A stretch of DNA of 64,000 nucleotides from Neoscytalidium dimidiatum (taxonomy: Eukaryota > Ascomycota > Dothideomycetes > Botryosphaeriales > Botryosphaeriaceae), in NCBI GenBank assembly GCA_037367355.1, contig CM074699.1, positions 1-64,000 of the forward strand, in the 5' to 3' direction. Position numbers and translations under genes: made by a program. This document shows, piece by piece, positions 32,818 to 44,974 of this stretch (positions within the stretch are counted from its first letter, which is position 1; each line of letters opens with the position of its first letter). Under the pieces are notes generated by a model. That model saw only the letters and a program-made list of their open reading frames with translations. It did not search any database and was not told the origin of the DNA.

Positions 32818-32999
32818 AGGGGCCACTGTAGTTTTCCTATTAGTCTTTTCACTAAGCCACCCACTGTCCTATTAGCGTTTAACTCGTTCGACATTAGTAG
32901 TTCTAATAGTAATCCTCGTTTCGAGACTTCGTATTTATACGTTACTACTAAAGGATTTATCTAGAGAATTAATACTTAGAAGGGTAGTTTTATTTATAG
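32818..32999. other. AT-rich RIP-like flank
   Basis: TA-rich degenerate sequence between the lectin-like gene and the old LTR; the last 30 bp resemble, after C-to-T changes, the sequence just inside the 5' LTR of the gypsy element in reverse. Confidence 0.4.
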
Positions 33000-33149
33000 T
33001 ATTACGCCGGGACTCTTTCTAGGGGGGTCGGAGCGCGTTATTAGACAGCTTAGGCTTTCTAGGGCCGATATAGTAGTAGGTAGGGGAGGTTTATTTAATA
33101 GTAGGGTAGGAATTAATTAATAAGTTAACTACGAGGGTCCTAACTACGC
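33000..33149 (-). repeat. RIP-degraded LTR relic, inverted
   Basis: Reverse complement of the last ~150 bp of the neighbouring gypsy LTR, with numerous C-to-T/G-to-A changes almost all at CpA/TpG (for example CAATTGACAAGTTGACCACG read here as TAATTAATAAGTTAACTACG). It ends exactly where the intact element begins. Confidence 0.85.
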
Positions 33150-33534
33150 TGTTACGGCACAGTCGCCCAGAAAGGCGGATAACGAAACCCTACGACTACT
33201 CACCGCCCACGTGACCAACTCGGGGCCTAACTCGGCAGAATACCTACCGACACTGATGCACCAGACCACCGCACACTCGCTCAGCAAAGCTCGGACCACC
33301 GATCAGTACTGATCAGTGGGTTAACATTACAGATCACTACTGATCGTACCGATCACTCCATGTATATAGACCACACTCATTTATCGTAGTTAGGACCCTC
33401 GTGGTCAACTTGTCAATTGATTCCTACCCTACTATTGTACGAACCTCCCCTGCCTACCACTGTATTGGCCCCTAGAAAGCCCAAGCTGCCTGACGACGCG
33501 CCTCGACTCCCCCAGAAAGAGTCCCGGCGTAACA
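33150..33534 (+). repeat. 5' LTR of gypsy element
   Basis: 385 bp, TG...CA ends; contains a GATCAGTACTGATCAGTG palindromic stretch near 33301 and the 14 bp absent from the 3' copy. Confidence 0.93.
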
Positions 33535-33589
33535 CTTTGACCACCTTTCTTAGGCACCGGAGGTAACCCCACCCTGAAAACTACTAACC

Positions 33590-34781
33590 ATGACATCCTG
33601 GACCGAAATCAGGAACAACCTTCCGACGGAGGAGGAACAGCTTCAGTCAATCCGTCCCTTGATCCCTGAAACCCAGCTCTTAACATGAGGCTGCTCATTT
33701 CGGAAGCATATTCCTCGGGCATAGCCTCCTTGAGTCGAGCAATCAACGGACCCAGAGTACCAGAGAACGCCAGTGAGGACTGCGGCCAAGTCCTTCTGAG
33801 TACTTCATTCGAGGACAAGCCTTTACTGTCAACCGTACTATGCGGCCCTCCACCCCAGCCACCCCCGCGACATCAGAATCGACCCCACAACACCAAACTA
33901 AAGATCAAGACCCCGACACCTACGATGGGGATCGGCGTAAGCTCAACGACTTCCTGGCCCAACTAGAGAATTACTTCATTCTACAAAGCATCATTCAAGG
34001 ACGATGAGGAAAGGGTCCGCTTTGCAGGAACCTACCTCCGAGGTAACGCAGCACGGTGGTTCGAACCTATCGAAAGGATTTCCGCTCGGCCATCCCACGT
34101 ACGGAAACCAGTAGCCTGTTCGCCAACTACAATCGCTTCGCCGACGCAATCAGACAAGCCTTTGGTAGCAAGAACGAGGAGCAGGAGGCCGCCCTTCGAA
34201 TTCAGGACCTCCGACAAACCCGATCAGTCTCGGAATATGTCACGGAATTCCGCATGCTCGCCTCCTACCTCAATTGGAACGACCAATCCCTCAAATACAT
34301 CTTCTACAAGGGCCTAAAGCACAATGTGAAGGCCGAATTCGCCCGCACCGGATTACCAAGGACCTTAGCGAGACCATCGACACGGCCATCCGAGTCGACC
34401 AACAACTGTTCAATTTCAGACAAGAGACAGGCCAAACCCGATACTCGGCCAACACCGCGCAACCTCGAAACAACCTACCTCGGGGGACCCATGGACTTAG
34501 ATGCCAACCAACGACGAAACCTCGGCTGGCGCCGGAGGAAGAACAGCGACGGCGTGAAAAGGGTCTTTGCTTCCACTGTGGAAAGCACGGACATATCAGC
34601 AGAAACTGCCCAGACAAACGAACCAGCAACCAGCGAACCAACGACAAGAAAACCACCTCGGCTACTGAAGGACGACCGAGACCCCAACCATGACACCATC
34701 CACTGGTCCACTGTAGCATCGAAGCTCGCCTGCCCCATTCACCAGGAAGCTAAGAACATCAGCGGGTACCACCCAAACTAG
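33590..34781 (+). pseudogene. gag of gypsy element, frameshifted
   Basis: Begins with ATG 33590 (MTSWTEIRNNLPTEEEQL). The capsid region (LNDFLAQLENYFI; YLRGNAARWFEP; SVSEYVTEFRMLASYLNWND) and the CCHC zinc knuckle CFHCGKHGHISRNC at 34568-34609 are spread over three frames. Structural nucleocapsid precursor of the element; frames change near 33880, 34060 and 34350. Confidence 0.8.
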
Positions 34782-34917
34782 AAACGCCTACTGAACTGGG
34801 GCTACAGCAGGCGAGGCCCCTGCCCCACAGGACCATAGCAGCATCGACCGAAAAACCACAGGACACCCACCAGAAAGCAAAGGAGACTCCGCAGAATACG
34901 GGAACCACTGGGTTGTC

Positions 34918-37900
34918 GTGACAAAAATCAATGGACGCCGAGCGCTCACCCTCATCGACTCCGCATCACAAGGGAACTACGTCTCAAACCGATTTGCAGA
35001 AAAAGCCAACCTAAAACCCAGAGAAAAGGACCAACCATATCAGCTGAGAACTGTTGATGGATCCCCCAGCTCCTTTGGAGATGGAAAGGTAATCATCGAA
35101 ACCCCGAAACTGACCCTCGAATACAAAAACCACAGGGAACGTATCTGTCTAGACGTTACCAAGATCCCCAAGTATGATGTCATTCTCGGCATCCCTTGGC
35201 AGAAGAAATGGAAAATACAATACGATTGGGACAATGGAGGAATTACCCTCAAGTCCAGAGAACGAAACCAAGAACCAGAATGGAAACCACGCACCATAGC
35301 CGAACCGATTACCCACGTAAGCCTAATTTCGAAAGCTGCGCTGGAAAGGACCCGAAAGAAGGGGCAAGCAATTGGAATGATGTGGTATCGCCCCACCACT
35401 ACAAACAAAGAAAGAACCCGACAGATTAGTGCCACCAGACGAGAAAAACCAGACTACCCGACACCCGTGGAGGAGATGACCCCACCAGGATACACGAACA
35501 GTACCTTGATGGCGTTCCTAAGGAATACCACCGGTTCAAGGAAATTTTCAGAGAAAAGATCGAAGACGCACTACCGGAACACAGACCATGGGACCACGAG
35601 ATCAACTTGAAACCAGGCACTGAACCCCGATTTGGACCCTATATCCAATGTCGGAAAAGGAGTTACAAGCAATGAGGGAACACTTGGACTTACTACTGAA
35701 GAAGGGATACATCCGACCCTCTCAATCCTCAGCAGGATTCCCCGTCCTCTTCGTACCAAAGCCCGGAGGCAAGTTACGCCTCTGTGTGGATTACCGATCC
35801 CTGAACGACATTACCATCAAAGACCGCTACCCTCTACCCCGCATCGATGAACTAAGGGATCGCCTCCGGGGCACGATTCTTCACCAAGTTAGACCTGCGG
35901 GATGGGTACCACCTTATCCGAATCAAGGAAGGACATGAATGGAAAACCGCATTCAGAACTCGATACGGTTTGTACGAGTACTTGGTAATGCCTTTCGGAC
36001 TTACCAACGCCCCTGCCACATTCCAAGCCCTTGTCAACCACGTCCTACGAGAATATCTGGACCGATTCTGCACAGCCTACCTCGACGACATCCTGATCTA
36101 CTCAGAAACCCTTGAAGAACACAAGGAACATGTATCCAAAGTCCTCCAGAAACTACTCGAATACAACCTCTCCGTCAAACCAGAAAAATGTACCTTCCAT
36201 GCCCAAAGGGTAGAATTCCTAGGCTTTATCATCGAACCAGGAAAATAGTCATGGACCCAAAAAGGTGGAAGACATCCTGAAGTGGCCAGAACCAAGGAAC
36301 GTCAAAGAAGTACAAGCCTTTTAGGGTTTGCCAACTTCTACCGACGATTCATCAAACGATACTCGCATGTAGCCGAACCCTAATCCGACTCACCCGAAAA
36401 ATACCCTTTCACCTGGGAAGCACCCCAACAAGAGGCGTTTGATCAACTCAAAAGGGCTTCGTAGAAGCGCCGGTACCCTCATGTTCGATCCTGACAAGCC
36501 ACTCTACCTCGAAACTGACGCATCCGACTATGCCATTGGCGCTACCCTCAGCCAGCCAGACGACGAGGGAAGATTACACCCTATCGCGTATTACTCTCGC
36601 AAATGTCACCCGCCGAGCTCAATTACGAGATACACGACAAAGAACTGCTTGCGATCGTCACAGCGTTCAAGGAATGGCGACACTACCTTGAGGGAGCTAA
36701 CTACGAAATCACGGTATACTCGGATCACAAGAACCTGGGATACTTCACAACCACCAAGGTGTTAAACAGAAGACAAGTACGATGGGCAGAACAACTCGCC
36801 CCTTCTACTTCAAGATCCACTACCGCAAGAAGGAAAACGGCAAGGCCGACGCACTTAGCCGCAGAGCCGACCACGTGGAAGGAAAGCCAGAACTATCACC
36901 AGCAGTACTACGACAAAATGACGACGGCACGTTAGGCCCCAACCGCCCCCGAATCATTGAAGAATCCGACGCACCCTGGGAAGAACGAATACTGGCACCC
37001 ATCATAAGGCTAGGAGCCCCATCGACGACGACGAACCTCCACGAAACCCAACACCAGAGCAGGAGCCGGAGGACGAAGAGGAACCGCAGGACGAGGAACC
37101 CATACCAACACTTGAAGAAACCACGGAAGAGGGTAAACGAGGAAGAAGATGACACCGCCACTTGGGAACAAATCATCCAAGGAAAATATAACAATGATCC
37201 GCTATCCCAAGAACTGCTTCAACGAATAGGCACCCCGAACATGACGACCCTGACCTAGTCCAAGACCATAGAGGCAACATACTATTCCGCGGAAAAATCT
37301 ACGTACCCACACCTCTGCGCAAACGGCTGACAAAGGAATACCACGAGTCCGCAGTTCACGGACACCCAGGAATGACAAGAACCTTGGAACGGCTTGCAAG
37401 ACACTTCTACTTTCCCGAATGAGGAAAGTAGTAGAGAAAGTCATCCAGGAATGTGACGAATGCGCAAAAACAAGGTGGCACGACATGCACCATACGGACA
37501 ACTACAGCTCATCACAACACCAACCAAACCCTGGGAATCGGTCACAATGGATTTTATCACCGACCTGCCAAATTCAGTAGACCCTGTGACTAAAGCACGA
37601 CACAACGCCATCCTGGTCATTGTCGACCGCCTGACAAAATGGGCATACTTCATCCCTTGTAAAAAAAATCGGAGCAGAAGGCTGCGCCTACCTCTTCCTC
37701 AGATATGTCTTCGCCCACCACGGGATGCCCAAGGAACTAATCACGGACCGAGACCCACGATTCAGAGCTAAGTTCTGGCAAACCTTGGTCCACAAGTTAG
37801 GAACTAAACACAAGATGTCAACAACGGCACACCCGCAAACCGATGGACAAACGGAACGAACCAACCAAACGCTAGAACAGTACCTAAGATTCTACCTGAA

Positions 37901-38720
37901 TTACAGGCAAAACAACTGGGTCGAACTCCTACCATTAGCCCAATACGCGTACAACAGCACATCAACGGAAGCCACACAAACCACGCCCTTCTACGCCAAC
38001 TACGGATTCGACCCTACGCCTTCGGAGAACCCCAGATCTGCGAAGTACTCGCCCAAAAGCTATGCTCAGAGCAGACCAGCTACGTGAACTACACCAGGAA
38101 CTGGCCCGAGACATCAAATTCACCGCATACCGAATGGCCATGTACCATGACAGACGGCGCCAGGCGTCGCCGCCCTGAAGGAGGGGGAAGTCTGGCTCCT
38201 CAGAAAAACATCAAAACAACACGATCGAACGACAAATTGGACCACAAGAAAATCGGACCCTACCAAATTGAAAAAAACTTTCACCTGTTTCCTTTAAACT
38301 CAGATTGCCAGAACAAGTGGGTATACACCCAGTTTTCCACATCTCTTTACTTGAACCCGCACACAGCAACGCCGAACCTGACCCAGAACTTGAAATACAC
38401 CCCGATGACGCCGACAAAGAATGGGACGTAGAGAAAATCTTGGATGGAGACTGGATCGACGGTCAATTTAAGTACCTCATCAAATGGGAAGGAGCGGATT
38501 CCGCCGGGAACCCGGAACCCTCATGGAACCAATCTCTTACCTTAACTGCGAGGAACTCATCCATGAATACCACCGACGAAACCCTGACCGCCCAAACCCA
38601 GAGCATCCTCCCACGACGCAAACCCCGGAGGAGGCGTCAAGGACACCTGAAACTGGTCCACCGGTGCCTCTCGAGGAACCAGCCCGTCGGAACCCGCCAC
38701 GTCACCACCGCCTGAACCAG
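34918..38720 (+). pseudogene. pol of gypsy element (PR-RT-RH-IN-chromodomain), frameshifted
   Basis: Protease with LIDSAS (about 34950); reverse transcriptase with [25 protein letters not shown] and the catalytic YLDD at 36078-36089; RNase H with [14 protein letters not shown] and [10 protein letters not shown]; integrase with DDE core MDFITDLPNS, ELITDRDPRF and GQTERTNQTLEQYL; chromodomain about 38425-38520 (WDVEKILDGDW, YLIKWEG). The polyprotein is broken at about eight places, mostly one-base losses or gains in A, T, C or G runs (for example at 36244, 36325, 36460 and 37665). It makes the element's replication and targeting enzymes; as written, it could not be translated whole. Confidence 0.88.
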
Positions 38721-39189
38721 ATAACAAGGACCCCTGAGCCGCCCGCGCCTCCTGCGCCTCCTCAGCCTCAATGGCCGCCAACTCCCGCTCAAACAACTCC
38801 TGACCGGGAATCCAGGAAGGAAAGTGTCCGCAACAGGCGGATCACCTTGGACCGAGAAGTGGCGGTACGACGAACCAAACGTTGAGCCTCCTCTTGCAAC
38901 CGCTGAATCTCGGCCTCATCCTTTCGATCTCGCGCTGGGTCTGCTCAATCTGAGCCCGCACCCGGTCCCGTTGTTGATCCACACGACGAAACTCAATAGG
39001 GGAAGCCATGTCAGAAGGAAAGGAACAAAGGTGGCCTCGCTTGGCACACTCGTAACACCTCTTGGAATCCGGCGACACAAGACAACGAAGACGAGGTCTC
39101 TCCACACAAAAGGAACAACGTCTGGGAGCGTCAGTACCGTTACGAAGGATACGGGCGAGAAGCGCGCGTCGACGAGCGGAACTGGACAT
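38557..39189 (-). other. Antisense Cys-rich/coiled-coil ORF inside the gypsy element
   Basis: From ATG 39189 on the minus strand: RCSFCVERPRLRC and RCYECAKRGHLCSF give two CxxC...C clusters (possible zinc site), followed by a coiled coil (RVDQQRDRVRAQIEQTQREI). After one frame change near 38920 the coil continues (EIQRLQEEAQRLVRRTATS), then after another (FERELAAIEAEEAQEARAA), ending at 38557. It overlaps the 3' end of pol on the other strand and reaches almost to the 3' LTR. Similar short Cys-rich/coiled-coil proteins are common uncharacterised fungal proteins. Coding status is inferred from composition and continuity. Confidence 0.55.
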
Positions 39190-39270
39190 GACGGCAGAGA
39201 AATAATCTCAAGGGAACTAAGGAGGAGCTCAACTACCTTTATACTCGACCTTCGGGCCGAAGGTTGCCTA

Positions 39271-39282
39271 GAGGGGGGATAG
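39271..39282 (+). other. Polypurine tract of gypsy element
   Basis: GAGGGGGGATAG directly before the 3' LTR; purine run expected to prime plus-strand synthesis. Confidence 0.7.
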
Positions 39283-39653
39283 TGTTACGGCACAGTCGCC
39301 CAGAAAGGCGGATAACGAAACCCTACGACTACTCACCGCCCACGTGACCAACTCGGGGCCTAACTCGGCAGAATACCTACCGACACTGATGCACCAGACC
39401 ACCGCACACTCGCTCAGCAAAGCTCGGACCACCGATCAGTACTCATTACAGATCACTACTGATCGTACCGATCACTCCATGTATATAGACCACACTCATT
39501 TATCGTAGTTAGGACCCTCGTGGTCAACTTGTCAATTGATTCCTACCCTACTATTGTACGAACCTCCCCTGCCTACCACTGTATTGGCCCCTAGAAAGCC
39601 CAAGCTGCCTGACGACGCGCCTCGACTCCCCCAGAAAGAGTCCCGGCGTAACA
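39283..39653 (+). repeat. 3' LTR of gypsy element
   Basis: 371 bp; same as the 5' LTR apart from a 14-bp deletion near 39441. Confidence 0.93.
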
Positions 39654-40880
39654 AGTGCTCTTAGGGACTCTAGAGAATCCTTAATTAGTCTCTATAAGAA
39701 AGTATAATATCTGTTCCCGCTCGTAAGTTAGAATTAGAGAGATGTAATAGATTCTATAAGTACTACGAGATAGGTAGATTAGAATATATCTAATATAGAG
39801 TTAGACTTATAAATACTTTCTTTATAAAACTAGAACTTTTTATAAAACTTTTTTTTATAGTACTTAGATTTTTATATAAATTTTTTAATTATAAAACTAA
39901 ATTTTTTTATATATCTTTATTTTTTATAATACTTAATTTTTTATATAAATAAAATTTTTATATAAATAAGTTTTTTATATAAAATATTTATTTTTAGAAA
40001 TAATTTTTTTATATAAATAAAATTTTTATATAAATAAATTTTTTATATAAATAAATTTTTTATATAAAAAATTTATTTCTAGAAATATTTTTTTTATAGA
40101 AATATTTTTTTATATAAATTATTTTCTTATATAATTAATTTTTTATAGAAGTAATATTTTATATAAATAATTAATTTATAGAAATAATATTTTTATATAA
40201 ATACTTAATTTATAGAAATATTTTTTTTAAAAAATAATTTTTTATATAAATAATTTTTTTATATAAATAATTTTTATAGAAATAAATTTTTTATATTAAT
40301 AGAATTTTAATATAAAGATTTTTATTATATAAAAAAACTTTTTATAGAGAGATTTCTTATATAAGCTAAATTTCTATATATAAATCTTTTTTATATAAAT
40401 TAATTTTTTATATAACTTAGTCTTTTCTATAAGTTACTTCTTTATAAAAATTAATTCTTTATATAATACGAAGTTCTTTTTATAGGTCTTTTTTTTTTCT
40501 ATACGAGTAGCGTAATATAGCTAAGCACTTCGCTATATTAGCCTAGAGCTGTAGAGAGCCTAGTGGATCTTATAAGTGGTTTCCTCGCCGATTTATTGCC
40601 ACCGCTACCGCCACCCCTACCCTACTTGCGAAGGGTGACTGTTGCGTCTTACGGTGCTTGGCCAATTGGCTAAGTAATTGACAGGGTTATATAGAGCATA
40701 CAGTCGATCCCGCTAATCGATTATTTCTTACCTATCGAGAAATTAGGGCGAGAATGCCCTCTTTAGCACTTTATATCGAAGATTTGCATACCTTTTTATT
40801 ATCGTCTCTTACCACCACTGTCCCTCACTACTATCCCCTTCTTGCCACTTCCCCTATTTCCTCAGCTTCGTCACGTTATA
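39654..40880. other. AT-rich block
   Basis: From about 39780 to 40500 almost only A and T, built from irregular repeats of T-runs and ATATAAATAA. No gene. 40500-40880 is RIP-like sequence leading into a DUF3723 relic. Confidence 0.8.
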
Positions 40881-43234
40881 GCGTACGTTCCACTTGAAGA
40901 ACTCTTCTTAGAGGAGCGGCGAGCTCATTTCCGTGGTTCTGCGAAAGTAGATCTCTAAAGCATCTCTATCGGCTTTAGCTAAGAGATTAACCGTAATACT
41001 ATAAAATACTTGCTAAAGATCTTCTAGACGTAAGGATGTGCTCGACTGGACCCTAAGAACTATGTTCCTATCCTAGTGGAGCAGAGGATTCTAGATTAGG
41101 CGCTGCGAGATACTGATGCTTCGCCATCGGATCTGCTCTAACAATTCGCTACGAATCTCCCACGTCTAGATTTTCCGTCCGAATGTAAGCTTATATATAT
41201 ATATGGGTAGCATAGGCTGTTAGTAGCTGAGGCGTATCTTTTGCCGGAGGATCGGTGGTGGTGCGTGGATTTGTACACTTCTAGTAAGGTCACGGTTCTG
41301 TCTCCTAGGCTGATTATTATTGATAGATGCAGACGTATCCGAATCGACACGAGAACGTATCTCCGATGTATATAGCAACTTCGGCGATTGTTCCGATGGC
41401 GAAAAATTTCTTCAAATATGTCGATATTAGAATAAAGATAATGAAGAGGCGGAGCTGCGCTGGTCGTTAAGGCTGAGCCCTAATAAATAAGAGATCTTGC
41501 AGAATATCTAACGGACTGAGTGGCTTTTTTAGGCCCTAATTAAGCTTACGCCGTTTCGTGGCTTGTGGGCTGATTTCTACTTAGGGCGGTTCCGGAACAT
41601 CCTGACGTGGAAATGTCGAGAAGTAAGCTGCGCCTTTACCTCTGGCAATCGATCTGGTACTTATTTTCTATAGGAAATTTCGAGATACCTAGAAGAGATT
41701 TACGCCGTATGGAGTAAGATAACCTCCGGTACCTTATCTGCGGCAGAACTTGTTGATAGGAATACCGTACATTAACTCTATGGCCGAGTCCCAAAATATA
41801 GTACTTAGGATTAAGATGCGATACGCGCACTTTTCGAAGATAGCGAGGTCTTCCTAAAAGTAGCTGAAGACTCTTTAAGGACTATATTTCTTCGCAATAT
41901 ACTCTCTCTTGATAATATGATCCTATCATTTAAGATATTCTTCGAGGACGCTAAGTATTTGGAGCAAATAGCCCTTAGTCTACGTAGCCTTTTAAAGCCA
42001 GGTCGTTAGGACTCGCTAGAGATGAGCTTTAGGAGGATCTATTCGGGCTTGGGGCGGATTTTGATTTAGGCCGCGGAGAATGATTTCCGAGAGGTATCTG
42101 TTAGCCCTAGCGTAGCGGCTCGACTCGGCTATCTTCAGCTTTGTCTCTGCTTGCTTCGTAACTTTCGCGAAACGTCTCCGGAGCAGTCTACGACAAATAA
42201 GAGAGCCCCAAAACGGCAGAAGCGGGTATCTAGGAGTGCCACCTCTAAGACCAACTTAGATCTACCCCCTAAACTTGCGAATCTCGCTTCTTAGATTGGA
42301 TTCAACTCTCCTTAAATCTAAAGGTACTTGAAGGACGATACCGATTCTAGAGCTCTACGCGCCTTCCTTTATTCAATTCGGCCAAGTGAGCAATACGAGG
42401 TGAACTATGCTGAATTAGAATTGGTAGTTGGGAGAATTAAGCAAGAGCTAGGAGTCTTTAAACCCAAGCCTCTGGTAGTGTTGCTTCCAGAAATAGCCAC
42501 GGAGGCGGCTGGAGAACCGGTAGGTCTGAGGTATGGAATGCCCTCGGAAGTGTTACAAACATTGGACCGTCAGCACCTATACTTGCCTATATTATATGCG
42601 CACCGGGAGCATCAGACAAGACGGGAAATAACATCATTTAGCGCGAAACGATTTATGTTTCTTAATTTTTTCGGCTATGATGTAGAAGTGCCTTTGCAGC
42701 TCGAGCCACCGTCTTTCCTCCCGCAGAATAAGCTCCGCAAAGTCGAGAGATTATAAAATACGCGACACGGCAGTATAGAGGAATCCACACGAACCCAAAC
42801 ACCTTATAAAGTAATTTAACCTCGAATACTTTAGATAGAAGCTGCGGGACGGAGAGTCGGCTCTAATTACGATATTAACATCTCTGCGATCGATCCGGAG
42901 GCTGGCACGCCATCCCTAAGCCCCGATCTTAAAAGGTATCGAGTCGAAGATTATCTGGATATGATAGGGAGAGATCCTCAGCAATCCACGGTAGCTGGTC
43001 CTAAAGAAGATATTTCAGATGCCCTAGATCGCCTAAGTCAGAATTGTCGTCGTAATGGAAAGATGGCGTTCTGGAAGCTCGAGATAAACAACCTCATCCT
43101 TATGGACGACAACGATAACGCTATAAAACAATTCATTGAGGCCTTAGAAAAGGGTGAGGTTGTTGAAATTGGAGCTAGGCAAGGTTTCGTCCTTGTTGTC
43201 GACGATAAAATCGTTCATAACAGTCCTACTTAAG
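40881..43234 (+). pseudogene. DUF3723 protein relic (copy A)
   Basis: Two linked frames (shift near 41330) read, across many TAA/TAG codons: VPLEELFLEERRAHFRGSAK, CARLDPKNYVPILVEQ, LVAEAYLLPEDRWWCVDLY, WADFYLGRFRNILTWKC, then ILSFKIFFEDAKYLEQIAL (about 41935) and YLQLCLCLLRNF. Wording and order match the DUF3723 family (pattern FFEDxKYLE, then a YxQLWxxxMRHF-like segment). The C-terminal part includes open stretches 42328-42756 (IRPSEQYEVNYAELELVVG) and 42961-43233 (MAFWKLEINNLILMDD). All stops fit CAA/CAG/TGG to TAA/TAG, i.e. RIP. Function of DUF3723 is unknown; the genes ride on fungal giant transposons. Confidence 0.72.
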
Positions 43235-43899
43235 TACTGGCATCTGCTCGTATAAAGTTAGGCTTGGATTTTCCAGGTATTATTTTCCTAATAGACGCCC
43301 CACGCAACCAGGAACAAACCCCGTGGCAGAAGGCGGTAGGCGCTGGATCGTTTCGAAAGGCAATTCACCTTCTTAATGGCGGTAACCTCATTTAGTCTCG
43401 GAAGAGAAAGATCTCAGATATATACGCATCTTTATTAATTTATTCTAGGGATGGCGAAGAAAGGACTTAAAGCATCCTAGTCTAAGGCTATACTTAAGCG
43501 AAAACTCCTATTACTTTCCGACCTTGTTGTTTAGCATGCTTGAAAGTGTCGATACTTTATATCGTAAAAGAATACAAATTTCACGTTTAATCTATACTGC
43601 CGACTATTTTCCGAGATCAATCCTAAAATAATTTAGCTGTGGTTAAGGCAGGCTTGAATCCATTATAGAATTAATCTTCGGGGTAGCATATATGGCAAAG
43701 GGAAGAACGGATTCCAACCGGAAGATAGAGTTGAAGCCTAAATAGACTAGCCTTCTGAGGAGATCTTATCTGCGAGGCCCTACGGTCTAATGACCGCGAC
43801 TGTAGCGATGCCTATATAGCGTCGTAAACAACTTGGACCCGGCGCTTTCTTTACAAACTGATACTGCAAGGGTAATTTAGCGTGATAAAGTTATGGTTT
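43235..43899. other. Degenerate, no gene recognised
   Basis: RIP-like sequence between the DUF3723 relic and the kinase-like relic. Confidence 0.5.
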
Positions 43900-44974
43900 A
43901 GGCGTAAGGAGCAAACCTTTAGAAGTTCTTGGCAAGAGAACTGCCTGGTAGCGTCGAAGAATGCCCTCGATTGAAGGGACTATTCTACTCGCAAATTTTC
44001 TAATAATTGCCCTAAAACTTTTGTATCTGTATCGATATCTTAAGGATAGTTCCGCTGTAGAGCGTCTATTACGTTGCTTGCATCTGAGGTCATAAGTATC
44101 TATATCTTATTTAATATCGTGTGGGCGGATTACTAATCTTGACGATTCTATTGCTTGCGAAGAGGATCCTTCTAGGGGTAACACATCTATGTCGCTTTTG
44201 GAAAGCCGCTTTAATGCATTCGAGACCTCTAAGTACCTAAAAATTATAGTTAATTTCCGTCGATAGCATATTGCGTTGACCGCATACCTGCGAAGCAATG
44301 CTTGCAATGTGATCCTCCTGTATAGCGATCGGAATCGCTTCCAAACTCTGAAGTGAAAGATTAAGGCACTTAGAGACGGTGAAAATGCATCCGCTGTAAT
44401 AGAAAGCTTCTATAACATTAACGATGTTCTCGTGCGAGAGATATCGTATGAGATCTGGCGGCTGACTAGTTTTCGGAATGTATCTTTTCTTGATTGCCCG
44501 GACACTTCGAAATGGATGAAACCTGGAAAGTACGGTGATTGTACTTTTCTTGTTTCCTAGATATACTATAGGCTTATACCATCGGTTAGGATTTTCGTGT
44601 TTTACGGAGACGTGAAAAGAAGCATTGTCCGACTTTTTGGATGGATCTTTCGACCGTGAACGAACTGCCAGAGGGAGCTGCAGCGGCCGTATGGATGGAT
44701 CGTCTAGAACGGCTTGATGCGCCTTGCTTGCCATACTCTGTTCCTCGCGCACGTGTATTGGTTGAGAATGTACTAGGGATAACGTATTGTGGAGGTCCGT
44801 TCCTTCGTCCGCGCTTAAAGTACTACTTGATTTTTCCTTTTGGTCGGTAGCTACGGATGCGGGTAGACCTTTGTCCTCAGCTATATCGAAATGCTGCGAC
44901 GTCGTGGAGGAACCCTCGAGAACGGAGTTATCGCCTGAATGGGTGGGGAATGTTGTGTAAGGTCGGGACACCAT
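43900..44974 (-). pseudogene. Protein-kinase-like relic
   Basis: Open for 245 codons from 44974: a Ser/Thr-rich N-terminal part, then kinase N-lobe features KPIVYLGNKKSTITVLSR, VRAIKKRYIP (beta-3 Lys), LIRYLSHENIVNVIEAFYYS (alpha-C to beta-4) and hinge-like CIFTVSKCLNLSLQSLE. Below 44237 the frame decays, but CQELLKVCSLRL near 43930 resembles the end of the C-lobe. The HRD/DFG segments are not readable. Such kinase-like genes often accompany repeat-rich fungal accessory regions. Confidence 0.6.

Larger units (their letters stand above)
33150..39653 (+). mobile_element. Ty3/gypsy chromovirus LTR retrotransposon, nearly complete
   Basis: 6504 bp with 385- and 371-bp LTRs, both TGTTACGGCA...GGCGTAACA. 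They are identical by eye except for a 14-bp segment missing from the 3' copy, so insertion was recent, and RIP signs are absent. Order: gag with zinc knuckle, protease, reverse transcriptase, RNase H, integrase, chromodomain; this gypsy order with a chromodomain defines a chromovirus. Frames are broken by many single-base length differences in homopolymers. No matching target duplication: TACGC precedes, AGTGC follows. Confidence 0.93.
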
